Positions 10,842-25,672 of a DNA stretch of 64,000 nt are shown piece by piece. Position 1 is the stretch's first letter, and every line of letters starts with the position of its first letter. A program made the position numbers and the translations under genes. The stretch lies in assembly GCA_002633005.1 (NCBI GenBank), contig NMRA01000121.1:568501-632500 (forward strand), given 5' to 3'. The DNA comes from Phoronis australis (Eukaryota > Phoronida > Phoronidae). Below the pieces are notes generated by a model that did not search any database, was not told where the DNA came from, and saw only the letters and a program-made list of their open reading frames with translations.

Positions 10842-13800
10842 GTAATGTAATAGTTCAAGTCAACACAATTTCAAACTCATTGTATCTTAGTTCCACGCGT
10901 GATAAGAATTTGTGTTACAGCTGCAATGGGTGGTGCTAATAAATAAGGTCGCTGTTTTTGACATCTAACTAGATTGTGAGCAAAAAGCAGATAAGGGTCA
11001 TTTACCAGAATACAATCATTCTATAGGAGGAGCTCTTGCTTCACTTTTCAAGTTCAACATTGGTAAGTAAGTTGTCTTGCCAACCTGCTGTGATATTTCT
11101 TTAAATGTAGATTTGAGTTTTCCAGTACTGAGTGATTTTTATAATTGATGAACTCCGTTTAACGTAGTCCTTGTAGCCGTGTCATCGACTTGTATTCGCC
11201 AGGTGGCACACTTGTATTCGTCAGGTGGAACTCAACAGCTTTTGTTGACTTTGGTCTCGAAAAACCAGGTCACGTCAGTTCCAACAATCTGTTCCAAAGG
11301 ATGTTCAAAACCTGAAAATATGAACAGTATACGGGGCCATGGCCTTAAAAAACTTTGCACAAATTCTATTGACAATGATTCCAAAGTCAATTTTTCCATG
11401 CTTTACGACTACCGGAAGTGCATGCAGCCGGCTACTTGAAAAACAAAAAATACGCCGAATCGGCAGTTTTCACCCCAAACCCACCGCCGAGTTCATGCGA
11501 TTACAACGAACTTATAGACAGTGTATTCAGACTGCCAAAACCCCACATTACAGAAATCAGGTAAAAAGTGGGTGTCGATCAGCCAGGTTTTTAACAAACC
11601 CAAAATGTCTGAAGGGTATCCAGTGAATTTCGTGCTAAATTTCAACTTCCCGCTTGCAAGCCGAGGTTTAAGAAAAGACAGTGTTGAGCAGAAAGTGGGT
11701 CAAAGAGTCAATAACTAGCAGTTTTCCACTTAGAGCACATTCCTAAATTATACAAATGCCATTCGTTGTTGCTTCACATGCAGCACAAAATTTTAAATGC
11801 CAAGCCAAACCAGCAGAAGTCAAATTTTAATGAAATTGTTGAAAGCAAATTCAAACGCGGCTCAAAAATATTTATTGAGTGCTACCTCAAAATAGTTTGC
11901 GATAAAAATTCCCAGAGTTTTTGAAATTTGTAGACTTAAGCATAAACTGAAAAATTCCATATTTAAACAAACTCAATAATAGAGCACGGCTGTTTCCTGT
12001 GGCAGGTTTTGAGCTTGTATTGTTTGGACGCTAGCGGTGTGACCTTCGGTTGAAAACGTCAATCCATTAGGTATACAAAATGTCTCTACATTTTGGGCCG
12101 TAAAACTAAAGCAACCCTTTCAAGCAATTAGTTGAGGCCACTTTTTAGCGATACGTGGTCGAAATAAATTTATCGAACTTTGGCGGAAGGAGGGTTCATA
12201 GTTCCACTGTGTTCATAGACTAAGAACTTGACTTTATGAACGTGGTTATGAAAAGGAAACATTAAAAACATGTATCTATCATGATTAGACATACTGTTAA
12301 TAGTTCAGGCTATGTATGCGAAAATTTTCTGGTCGGGAGATACCGTACTCTTTACCGGCGACAGCGTGAAAAGCGGTCAAGTGTAGTTCGACCCTGCGTA
12401 ATAAAATATCCGTGTGATTTTAATGAATTTCAACTGTAGATATGCGTTAATGGGACTTACATTGATTTTTCATCGACTACAGAATAATCTAGACTCATGA
12501 TTTATTAGAAATTCGCAACAGTATCCGAGATACAACGTCCGATGGACGTAAAAGAATTCAACATTAAACAAGTCTTACAGATTGAAGTTTTTGTGCGCTG
12601 TGTTATTTATGTGTCGTTAAGATGCCTTGTATGTTGTCTTAAAATAGCCAATAAATTAGCGAAATTAGTGCTTGATTTATGCCATAAGTATGGCTATTGC
12701 GAGATAGTTTGGACACAGAATCTTACAGAATATTTATAAAATTAGGGTCTCATCTTGGCTGGTCATCCGTTGCTGAGGTGGTGGGTTGATGGCGATAATT
12801 TGCGATTGCAATAATATTAAGAATTTCATTAATATAATCAAAAATTAGTTTTCTCTTTGTATTGAGGGCGTGACCATGTGGTGGAGTTCCTGAGACAGTG
12901 GCTGCCTTTGCACATTGCCGAATTTTAACCAAGAGCATTGGCATTCCCCACGGGAAACTAGGTCGCAAGCTCGTCGCATAGATATTGGTAGACAGGCTTA
13001 TACACTCGTATACACTGTTCACTTTGTTTTTCTGTCTTGTAATAAGATTATGGTAAGCATTTATCGGTAACAGGCTGATGTGCGACCAAGGTACGATATC
13101 CGTGCGACCTGTATTGTTATATCCAACAAAGACGCAACAAATAAAAACAATAGTAGCGTCCCATAGGCGATAACCATGCGACGCGCTTACGCCCGTCGCA
13201 TGAATCTCGCAAGTTACTACAATAGCTTGCCTCCTCCATACGACGTCATTTGGCATGGGTTTACAATGCGCTCCAAAATTTAGCATACAAGGGCCTCAGG
13301 AAGAAAAACGTGTTTGTGACAATCTTGAATATGTTGAAAATGACATATTATTACAATCTTTAAGCAATCTATTAGAGAATTTTTTTGAAAAATGTTGTTT
13401 TTAAAAGCCTTCTCTCCCGCCCACTTAGTGGGGAACACATGTTGTATGTTGGTTCGTTCACCCTACATAATTGAGTATTAAATATGGTGAACGAAACCGT
13501 GGACTTTTGTATAGATAGAGCAGTAGATGGAGCAGTATACTGGTGCGTTTCTCAACACCAACCAATCGGGATGTTCTAATGTTAGATATGTTAGGGATGG
13601 GGGAGAGCGGTGGAATTCACCAGATGGGTACAGGATTCCATGAAACGAAAATTAAGATGGGTACGTCAGAACTATATACGTTATTTGCAATTTTTACCTG
13701 GTAGGAACAAATTACCAGGATATGTTTCTCAAAGACTCTATTGTCGTTTGATTTCCGACTATAAAAATCAGTAGTATATGGATACCACTTACCCTGTTTC

Positions 13801-16800
13801 ACGAAATCAGAAAACCCGTCTACAATGCGAGGCCAACAGACAGAAATTCGTAGCCTGCTCGAGAGCAAAGTAAAAAAATAAGTCGTCATTTGGCTATAGA
13901 CTCTTCGAGAAATAGGTCCGTGTTAGTTATTGGGTGATAGTAGGTATTGGGTGATTGCACGTGGGCTCGATCAAAACAACGTGAAGTACCAAGTGGATAC
14001 ACAATTTGTCCAAATAGGCATAGAAAAGTATCAACTAGGCTATAGCAATAGAATAAAGCTTCCGGACAGGCTTAGTGAGGATAACCTACCAGACTTATTG
14101 ATAAACGCCTTTGCAGACAAACTGGGTGCCTGAACTCACACATATTGCTATTGACATTTCAGTGGGACTTGGTTTGTGATCGAGCTTATCTCAATTCCCT
14201 GTCAACTACTATATACTTTCTCGGCGTGCTGATTGGAGGACTCACATGCGGCCACCTTGCTGATAAGTATGGCCGGCGCAGCATTATTCTTGCGACCCTT
14301 GTGATTTCTACTGTCCTTGGTACTGGCTTGGCGTTTGTCGACAACTATGTGCTGTTCGTGGTGATACGATTCGTGATAGGATTTTGTATGCAGGTATTGT
14401 GATTTCGGTCGCGCTCGTTTTTCTCGATGCGTGTGTTTACGAGCGATTCCGATAGTTGTATTTGTATCTATGCTATTTTCACTGGGGAACTGTACCCGTG
14501 CCGTAGGTTAACGATAGAAAAATTGTTGATAATCTAAAAATCATGTGAATATGCTAAGGAAAAGTCAAGCTTTCACCAAAATCCAAAATGGCTCCTTCCT
14601 TTTTACGTCAGCCTCTGCATCAGTTTTCACGTTTACGTAACATGTAGTAACATTTGAATTTTAAAAAATGCAGTTTTCAACTGTTTTAGAAGTTTTAACA
14701 CCGCGCATTCCAGAGGTTATACATCCATAATGACCGCTGAGTTCAGTTTGATTTTTATTATCGTTATGATTATCATAATCATCATTGTAATCATTATCAT
14801 TATCATTATCATTATCGTTATCATTATCATTATTATCATTACAATCATCTGTGCTTGCTTACGTACTGTATGTGACAGTGTCTGAATTAAGACACGTGTA
14901 TTTTGATTGCAGTTTAAACGGGTCTCGCCCAAAACGCTTCTGTTTTTGGTGATGTCGATATTTTGTTTTAAGGCAGGCAACATTATTAGCCTTCGCCGCT
15001 TCTGACATCGTAGCCCAGTAGTTCAGAAAATCAGAGTAATGACCGAGAGAGAAACTAAGTAATTGTATAATTAAATTATTCGTCATCGTTGTTTTACAGC
15101 ATCATCCACAGACAGGTCAGAAAGCTCATTAAGGGCATTTCAAACTTTAGTCACAAAAATTGGCCATTTTTACAATATTTCACAGGTGTCTAGCAAAATA
15201 CCTAATCTTCATTCTCGGAGAACTTCAACTACGAAATATATACCGAGTAGCGAGAAAAAAAAGTTTTAACAGAACCACTTTGGAACCGCACAACCGCGTG
15301 GAAATGTATTTACTACTTATCCGAGGTCAAAGGTTACGACGAAACATATGGGTACATTAAGGATTAAATAGGTAAAATGTTTTGCTTCTCTGAACGCTGG
15401 TGAGTTGTGATACTACAACTGTACAAACGATCCATACCAGTGAGCTTGGCAATTCTAAACACCATTACTTGTTTTAGGGCCTCCAGTCCTCTAGCTTCAT
15501 CCTGATGACTGAACTCTTTACCCCAAGAGGGCGCTCCTTTGCCGGAGTGTTATCACGTTTTGCAGTCGACGCGTTTTACATGCTTCTCGCATTGATAACT
15601 TACCTTGTAAAAGACTGGAGACACGTGCAGCTTGTTTGCACGGCCCCGTTCTTTTTACTCGTTTGTGAAATATGGTGAGTCTCCTGAACACATTGATAAA
15701 AAGGCATTGTGTTTAGTGTTTTTGTCTGTATTTTATGTCAATATAGCGACTGTTATACAGTGAATGCCCAAACGTTAACCTGAATATCAAGCTATTTCAG
15801 GAAGACGAGAGAGAAATGCAAACTCACAAGGATCGGCATTCCTCAAGATGGAAATGCTCGACTCAGTGATTTCGCACGGGAGTCCATTGATCGATTCTGC
15901 TCTCAAATGCTTATCAAAGGGAGGTTATTTCACCAATGTGCTTCGGGTCTTTGCCTTTTTTTGCACAACTTGAGAGATTATCCCTTGACTTTTATGCCAG
16001 TTTTGATCAGCACTACACACCTTTTGCGCCATTTTCGCGGCGCCCAGCAACGAAACAGCTGATGAGGTCGTCGCCTTTCAGTTAACTATGATTTGAAACT
16101 TTTGTTATGAAGAATGACAGAATAACAACAGATTTTGCTGTTTTCATTTATAACCGTGTAAAAAATATCTTCGAAAGCGTGCTTTTCGGTCGTTAAACAG
16201 ATTGTGTCCTTTTTTAAAAGAATAAATATTCCTTATTAAATTAGTTGATTTATTTAAAACCTACGTTTACTTCCTAACCTAGTAGTTTTATCGGAAAAAT
16301 NGTTTGTGAAATATGGTGAGTCTCCTGAACACATTTATAAAAAAGCATTGCGTTTAGTGTTTTTGTCTGTATTTTATGTCAATATAGCGGCTGTTATACA
16401 GTGAATGCCCAAAAGTTAACCTGAATATCAAGCTATTTCAGGAAGACGAGAAAGAAATGCAAACTCACAAGGATCGGCATTCCTCAAGATGGAAATGCTC
16501 GACTCAGTGATTTCGCACGGGAGTCCATTGATCGATTTTGCTCTCAAATGCTTATCAAAGGGAGGTTATTTCACCAATGTGCTTCGGGTCTTTGCCTTTT
16601 TCGCACAACTTGAGAGATTATCCCTTGACTTTTATGCCAGTTTTGATCAGCACTACAAACCTTTTGCGCCATTTTCGCGGCGCCCAGCAACGAAACAGCT
16701 GATGAGGTCGTCGCCTTTCAGTTAACTATGATTTGAAACTTTTGTTATGAAGAATGACAGAATAACAACAGATTTTGCTGTTTTCATTTATAACCGTGTA

Positions 16801-19800
16801 AAAAATATCTTCGAAAGCGTGCTTTTCGGTCGTTAAACAGATTGTGTCCTTTTTTAAAAGAATTAATTTTCCTTATTAAATTAGTTGATGTATTTAAACT
16901 TACGTTTACTTCCTAACCTAGTAGTTTTATCGGAAAAATATTGCATTAACTGGATATTAGTCTCCTGTTTGAATTTGGCTTTGCCAAACATATTTGAACA
17001 TACATGTGTACAAACGACGCTTTTAAGTCAAAAATTTGTCACGGTTGCAGTTGAATTGAATCAGCGAGTTTTCATTGTTGGGTACATTCGTTTTGTTTCT
17101 GAATGTGGTAAAATTCAAAGAACAATCAAAGTATAACAGACTCTACTTCAGTGAAGACTTTTCTTCCCCAGTTTTAGCTGCCAAAAATGAAAAATGGATT
17201 AATGCGGTAAATCTCATAAAATCGGAATCTAGCCATGATAGCACTTGATTTCTGTTAACAACAAGAACATCGAAGCCATCAGTTACTCATGAAAACGCTA
17301 GAGAATTGAATGGCCCACCCTAAAATTGCGGCAAATTAGAAAACGACACATGTACTCATTGCCTGTGACTTGAATTACCGGCTCATTTTGGTGACAATTC
17401 AAGGTGGGATGAGCGTGATAATGTTTAAACGCCAAAACACTTCGTTTAAGAATTCAACATTGGCAACCAAGCGGCGACGAAATGCCGCTCCAAATTTTTA
17501 TGAGGTTTAAAGAAGAATTCCACCCGATTTAATTAGTCTTTTGTGCCGTTTTAGTCTGTCTATATCCATATCACCTCGTATACAGTCTATCTCACCTCGC
17601 CTAGAGGTGTCGCGTTATCCTGTGAAGAAGATGAGAAACGACGTAGCGACGTCAGTGGTTCTTCTGCTAAGTGAGTGCCGCTATGGAGTTGTGTATCGTT
17701 CCCGCTTGTGCGAATTATGAAGCTGCGAGGAAAGCGAGTATGTCATTTTTTTGATTTCCTCGAGAGCCCATAATGCTTTGGAAGTGGCTCGCGGTAGTGA
17801 AGAATGAAAAGTACGCCGTTAATTATATCAAGTATGAGGACGTGAAACTTCGCCTTGTCTGTCAGTGGCCTGCACTTCGTCAGATCGGTGGTTGATCAGT
17901 TTTTGATTATAGAGAATTGTAGTTGGCGAGGAAATCATAAACAATTACAATTAATTCAAAGCGTGAGAACATAACGTTACATAACCTGTTTGATGACTGA
18001 CTCGTTCGTGAGGCTTCTGTTGGGTCCTCAGGGTGTAGGATGTTTTCGCCAGTTCTTTTCCTCAGCCCTCAAAAAACGTCGTGAACACACCTCTGTTTAG
18101 ATACGGTGCAAAATCAGGATGGTCCGTGAGACATATCTGTGGTTCTCCAAGAAGGCGTTTCACCTGCGGAGTTTCGTAGGAGCAAAACGCAAGCGTCAGT
18201 CGTTTAAATTATCGTGCAGTTAGCTCACTGACACCATGACAACTCATTCAAACTGTTTTAGGGAACCATTATCCAAATGTTCCGTTGTCTGTGCACGTTC
18301 ACAGAGCCTCTCTATTATTTCTTGATCAGTGTATTCCGGTTCGAACTGTGAAATCTTCGTCGGATGAATAGTCGTCTAAGTCGGGATTGCAAGTTGCCAC
18401 GTTGATGTTTAGTATTGTGCTTCTGTTTTAAAATGAATTATTCCTACCCTAACAAATGCTTATATAAATCTGAAACAAAGTCTGTCTCATTAGATACAAT
18501 TTGTAATGCCTTGGAATGTTCGTGAGTGCAAATGTTTTGAGAAGCCAGCAAATGAATAAATCACTGCGTCACCGGCTTTAGACGCGATTGGTAAACTAAT
18601 TTGACAAGGGCCCCGAGGTCGTGTGAGCGCATACTAATTCAGTGTTTGGTGACAAATATCTGTTGTGAAACAATAACTCGATTTTATATCAATTCTTAGG
18701 TGTGTGTTGCAGACAGGAAAGTTGATTGTGTTTGGTATGACAACTACACTCTCTTTTAAAAACTTCATTTCCACGTCTTTTGTTATGTTGAATTTAGTAA
18801 ATAGCAAAATAGCCAAATAGCAGCATTCATGTTTCTGTCTGATATTGTTGGCTGACTTTTTCTGACTCGCTATCTTAATTTCTAAACACATGTCATTTTG
18901 TATACAAATTTATTTGTACACAACAGTATTCACATTTTCACTTTTTGTCGAAATTGAGTTTGTTGCCGACTGTTGTCACATATACATTTGTTACAGGATA
19001 ATACCGGAATCTCCACGGTGGCTCGCTAGCCATGGTCGTCAAAAAGACGCCAACAAGATTTTTCGTAAAGCCGCTAAATTTAACAACATCAGGCTGTCAG
19101 AAAATATTTTCGGGGAGGAAACCGAAATGTTTAAACAACAAACCTCAGAAGGAAAGGAGGACTCGCGATTCAAAAAGCAGCACAACAGTTTAGACTTGTT
19201 GAGAACACCTAATCTACGAAAGAGGTCTATAATTCTATTTTATCTTTCGTAAGTACATATTTTGTGACTTTTGACAGGTTTTGAAAGCTAGTTAATTAAG
19301 AGTGTTGTGGATTTGCAGTCGGGTAGATTTGATGATACACGACACCAGGAGACGACATATCAAGTGGCACAATCAGGAGATTTTGTCCAGTTTTTCATGT
19401 TATGATATGCTGAAATTTCTCAAAAGAAGTTCTTTTTCAGAATTCATCTGCACACACAAGTTTTGGTCATAATCCCGGCACGTCTTAACTCTAAACACCC
19501 TGTTATATTTTTAAGGTGTGTTAGTGTGCAGAACGAATACTATTAAAACTTTGTTATACAGTCACACATCAGTACTTTGTCACAAATAAGTTCTGAAACG
19601 CACAATCAAACTGATGCACCCATCAAAGTTCGGAAACCTCCTTCACGTTTGGTTGTGTGTTAGCTGATACCACGCGATAAAGTATCCAAGAACATTGAAA
19701 GTTTACAGAAACGGGTTTTTAGTTTTTCGAGTACGACCACCACATTCCTCGTGACAATGATTTTTAAATCAACCTTTATAAGCACTTGGAGTTGAAGTTC

Positions 19801-22800
19801 TGCATCTGATGACAGTTAACATTATATTGATGTTGTGTTCACATTTGGACATGCCTGCATAGAGCGTTAAAAACCACCAGTTTCGATTTCGCAATAAGTA
19901 TTCAGAATGGCCAATAGGTGTGTCATGAAATAGCACACCACCTCTAACAATCTCAATTTCATTTATTAACCCACAGTGGAACTCATGTATCAAGCAGCTT
20001 CATATGCTCATGTTTTTCTCACTACCTTATATCCTAATTATTGCGTACTTCATCATTGTATACAGGCAGATAAGTCCTGAAAGGCTTTTTTCTACCTCCT
20101 CGAAAGAGGAGAGTTCAATCCAAAATGGCCCTATGGGACTATAGATTACTGACTGAGAGATTGTTCGAAATTTTGGCGTTTTAATTGCCTCTGGTTTCAC
20201 TCCATCAAAATCTGAGCGCCAGGCGTTCAATGAAATAATTTTTATTTTCTCAATTTTACCTGACAGTTTGAAAATAAGAAGCGTTTTTGTCAAGTAAGTG
20301 CCTATAAGCGTCAGGATACGGGTTACAAAATATTAACTTGACAGGCTAACCCATGGGTATCATTCAATTGTACCATGAACTATATTCAAGTAAAGTAGGT
20401 TGCGCTGTGGCCAAGTTGCCTCCATCTCAGTCTTGCACTCTTTACCCTATTATGACACTCGAAAATCTGAATTAGTGATAACTTCTAATCAGAAAGTACA
20501 CAGGTAGTTATTTTTGGTTTAAGGTGTGTTTTATTCAAAATTAGCAACTCCAAAAGGAAAAATAATACATGGCGATCTAAAAGGTATGCTAACATGAAAA
20601 TGATAGTTTGAACACTTTAAAAACTGGTTTAAGTGCAAAGACTCAATTGCCACAAGTGTCACACATGTCCGTTTCTAGCTGTAAGATAACTGGTGCGTGT
20701 TCAACAATCAACATATATATTACGTGTTTTACGAGATTCCTCTAGTCTTCTTGATAGAACGTCACGTGTAGCGGAGTTCGCCGTCCTCCTGGCTGTCACT
20801 GAACACGCCGCGAGTATACGCATGATATTGACTTGAGTTTAACTTTTTCAGGTTTGCAACGCTTGTCGTTGATGTTGGGAATATGTATGCCGTATCGACG
20901 TTACCGGGAAACAAATATTTACTGTTTTTTCTTGCAAGCTTGGCGTCAGCTTTAGTTTCGTTAACGTTGATTCCACTGCAGAAGCGGTATGTGCTTTACA
21001 TTGATATGCTGTTTAGCTGAATTTTATAAACCTCTTTTAGATTTATGCACCGTAACTCTTCACTTATTTAGCACATTTTGACCGACAACTGAAATTTCAT
21101 TTTGTTAAATTTCTCAATAAAAAGATTAACCATGGCTTATAGTGTGTAGACGTCATAAAACAACATTTGATGAAACTTCCATTGTTTGCAAAACTGTAAT
21201 CAGCCTTTGAAAAAAGAAAAATGGACATTTGGGCAATTGTGCGAAACAAATAGACAATGACCATTGTCTCACGCGACTGGGAAACCAAGTTAGGTTGAAT
21301 AGCGATACCAGTTTAACTCTAAGCAACGTGGTGTAAAATGCGTCAAAACTTTTACGGAACAGGAAAATATCACTTCACAAAAATACTGTGACAGTGTTAT
21401 TGTGAAGGTATAGGTTGCTGTTCCGTTTAGAAAATTCGTCAAAATAAAAATTCAATATTTTCGAAACTGAAAATAATGACTCAACATGTAATGTTAACTT
21501 TACACGCATGTACGTCATTACGATATTGACGTACGGTGTACAATAACGTAAATATCCACGTTTAAAGGTTCTTTCAACGGACTCGTCTTCACGTAAGTAA
21601 ATGAATGGCACGTAAGTATTTTATTCGCCTTTTGAACGCAAATACACACGTGCAAAAATTTACTTCAGTGACGAACAAATTTGCACTACTTTCAGAGGTT
21701 TAGCAAAATGTAAACAATGCACTTGTGAAGGTATAATAAATTTACTTAGAGGTGCAATTGACAATGTCTAACATCATTGGCACGGAAGAGTTTAAAGTTA
21801 CGCAAAATTCAACTTCAAATTTCGGTCAAATGCGATGTATTTTGTTGAATGACATCAAGATGACTTTGGTCTTGAGACCGGCTGGGGTCTAATCTTTGTA
21901 CTTGAAATCGAATTCGAGGTAACTTTTGGCAGTTTCCGTTACTTTTTGAGGGAGATCAAGAAAAGTGTCTCTTAGTCTGCACTCAAGTACATTATGCTTT
22001 ATGCAGAACTTTTTGGCTCCTAGATTCGAGCTTCAAACTCGAGTAGAAAGTCGATTTCAGATTCAAAATTTTAGCCTTTATGACCGGGTAGTCAAGTACA
22101 AACAAGCTTTCGACAGTCATCCACAAGTCATTATTTACGCGAGCATAGAATAATAGACACTTGTGGAAAATGTCAAAGTTAATTGCGCTTTCAGGTGAAA
22201 AAGACCCCCCGGGCACTGGTCAGTACGCTTCAAGGAGCATGATCAACATCACACTTCGAAATAGCCTCGCAAACGTAGACGGTCGTGGAGTGATGACGGA
22301 ACAAGGAGTTGCTTTGACTTTGGAAAGAAAATATATCGAAGAACTTTTGGAGAACCCAAAGGGAAACACGATCACCGTTTACAGCGAACTGAGCAAGTTT
22401 ATTCTCCTGTGCCAAGACTTTGTATTCGAAATTGAACATAATTTTGACATTTTCCGTTCTACTCTAACCTGAACTCAACATAAGTGCCTATTATTCTGTG
22501 ATTGAGCACGACACGGTTTACCTGAATGCCTCATTAACACTAGTTTGAAATTGATGACCCCCAGCATTAAAGCTATGATTTTTTACTCGAGTTGAGTTTT
22601 TACTCGAGTTTATGGGTTTAATCTAAGTTTGATCAAGTTATAACTTGCAACAGAACTCATCTGCGAGTGCCAAATCGTATTCGAGCACAGAATAAGGGAT
22701 AGTTGCCTTGAGTTTGCACTAAAGCAAGTTGAAAAAATGAAAAANCCTCTGTTTAGATACGGTGCAAAATCAGGATGGTCCGTGAGACATATCTGTGGTT

Positions 22801-25620
22801 CTCCAAGAAGGCGTTTCACCTGCGGAGTTTCGTAGGAGCAAAACGCAAGCGTCAGTCGTTTAAATTATCGTGCAGTTAGCTCACTGACACCATGACAACT
22901 CATTCAAACTGTTTTAGGGAACCATTATCCAAATGTTCCGTTGTCTGTGCACGTTCACAGAGCCTCTCTATTATTTCTTGATCAGTGTATTCCGGTTCGA
23001 ACTGTGAAATCTTCGTCGGATGAATAGTCGTCTAAGTCGGGATTGCAAGTTGCCACGTTGATGTTTAGTATTGTGCTTCTGTTTTAAAATGAATTATTCC
23101 TACCCTAACAAATGCTTATATAAATCTGAAACAAAGTCTGTCTCATTAGATACAATTTGTAATGCCTTGGAATGTTCGTGAGTGCAAATGTTTTGAGAAG
23201 CCAGCAAATGAATAAATCACTGCGTCACCGGCTTTAGACGCGATTGGTAAACTAATTTGACAAGGGCCCCGGAGGTCGTGTGAGCGCATACTAATTCAGT
23301 GTTTGGTGACAAATATCTGTTGTGAAACAATAACTCGATTTTATATCAATTCTTAGGTGTGAGTTGCAGGCAGGAAAGTTGATTGTGTTTGGTATGACAA
23401 CTACACTGTCTTTTAAAAACTTCATTTCCACGTCTTTTGTTATGTTGAATTTAGTAACGGAAGGGACTGCCAAATACAGTGTAGCACCATTCATGTTTCT
23501 GTCTGATATTGTTGGCTGACTTTTTATGACACGCTATCTTAATTTCTAAACACATATCATTTTTATACCACAATATTAGCGTCAAATGGCAGATAAAACC
23601 GTGTAGTAACCCATAAAGTTATCTCACTAGTGAGATAACGATTTGGCGGGAAACCGAGGACGGAGTCGAACCCGGGACCCTAATATTGCTGGTCGCCGAC
23701 TTTACCACTACACCACGCAGCGACTGACGTCATCAAGAGTGAAAATAGAATACTTAAATGAGCACGCGCAATAATCGCACGTTCAACAAACCGCATTGTA
23801 CTGTACTTATACACTACGAAAAATAAGACACATAATTTCCATAAAAATATCTTAATTCGGTGAAATTTTTCTCTCATGTCCTCTTACTTGTAAATCACCG
23901 ATCTCTAGTTTGAATGCGGGTATCGTGTCGTCAGGATCTTTTACTTGAGAATTATATTCAGTTACCAGTGGTATCCTACTTTAGCAGACGATAATTTCCC
24001 GGTCGAAGCTTAGCGTGAAAAAAACGAGTTTTAAGCTATAATGGTTGGTAAACCTTAATTTATGAATTCAATTTATTTCTATTATATTTAAGTTTTCAAT
24101 TGGTTTTGAGTAAAAGCATTATTTGACACATATAGCCCGGCTTTTCTTAAAAGGTCACGACCTCCGATCCCGGGCCTCTGACATAGAAAGTAGTTACAAA
24201 GCCCTGGAGAATCAGAAAAGGTAAATCGATTCATTGCAATGTTTCTCGTTTAGTATGTGGTATAAATAGTAAAGCCCCGAGGGTGATAATTCTCCAAAAT
24301 CCACGAGGGCTCTAGATAAGGGGGATAAAGGCTGAGAGCATGTAATAATCTATATGTATACAAGCTTTTTGTACACAACAGTATTCATATTTTCACTTCT
24401 TGTCGAAATTGAGTTTGCTCCTGACTGTTGTCACAAATTTATTTGTTACAGGATACTACCGGAATCTCCACGGTGGCTCGCTAGCCATGGTCGTCAAAAG
24501 GACGCCAACAAGATTTTTCGTAAAGCCGCTAAATTTAACAACATCAGGCTGTCAGAAAATATTTTCGCGGAGGAAACCGAAATGTTTAAACAACAAACCT
24601 CAGAAGGAAAGGAGGACTCGACATTCAAAAAGCAGCACAACAGTTTAGACTTGATGAGAACACCTAATCTGCGAAAGAGGTCTATAATTCTATTTTACCT
24701 TTCGTAAGTACATATTTTGTGACTTTTGACAGGTTTTGAAAGCTAGTTAATTAAGAGTGTTGTGGATTTGGTGTCGGGTAGATTTGATGATACACGACAC
24801 CAGGAGACGACATATCAAGTGGCACAGTCATGAGATTTTGTAAAGGGTTACATGTTATGATATGCAGAAATTTCTCAAAAGAAGTTTTTTTTTCAGAATT
24901 CATCTTCACACACAAGTTTTGGTCATAATCCCGGCACTTTTTAACTCTAAAAAGCGTGTTATATGTTTAAGGTGTGTTAGTGTGCAGAACTAATAATATT
25001 AAGACTTTGTTATACAATCACACATCAGTACTTTGACACAAATAAGTTCTGAAACGCACAATCAAATTTATGTACCCAGCAAAAGTTCGGAAACCTCCTT
25101 CACGTTTGGTTGTGTGTTAGCTGATACCACGTGACAACGTATCCAAGAACATTGAAAAATTACAGAAACGGGTTTTTAGTTTTTCGAGTAGGCCCACCAC
25201 ATTTCTCGTGACAATGATTTTTAAATCAACCTTTCTAAAGCACTTGGAGTTGAAGTTCTGTATTTGATGGCATTTAACATTATGTTGATCTTGTGTTCAC
25301 ATTTGGACATGCCGGCATAAAGCGTTAAAAACCACCAGTTTCGATTTCGCAATAAGTATTCAGAATGGCCAATAGGTCTGTCATGAAATAGCACACCACC
25401 ACTAACACTCTCAATTTCATTTATTTACCCACAGTGCAACGCATGCTCATGTTTTACGCACTACCTATTCATCATTGTATACAGGCAGATAAGTCCTGAT
25501 AGGCTTTTTCCTACCTTCTCGAAAGAGGAGAGTTCAAACCAAAATGGCCCTATGAGACTATAGACTACTGACTTCCTGCCGGGAAGGCACTGCCGCTTGT
25601 TATTGGCTACTCCAAGTGAC

Positions 25621-25672
<52 letters not shown>

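Larger units (their letters stand above)
23568..24351. mobile_element. Insertion of about 780 bp in the second version of intron 3
   Basis: This segment is absent from the paired sequence at about 18893. It contains a tRNA-like stretch and a 22-bp perfect palindrome on its left side and unclassified AT-rich DNA on the right. Clean target duplications were not identified, so the boundaries are approximate. The left part is best read as a tRNA-derived SINE on the minus strand. Confidence 0.5.

Noticed and set aside
12750-13286. 178-codon minus-strand open frame in intron 1 of copy B
   Set aside because: The copy C counterpart (44050-44379) is cut by frameshifts, no domain is recognisable, and it has no splice or promoter context.
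22161-22472. Recurring frames of about 70-100 codons in intron 5 (also 27144-27452 and 57803-58069)
   Set aside because: Start, frame and length vary through indels between versions, and no known domain or splice sites were seen. Better explained as shared descent of noncoding DNA.
23640-23724. A functional tRNA gene
   Set aside because: A and B boxes are present, but the T-arm pairs at two of five positions and there is no acceptor stem.
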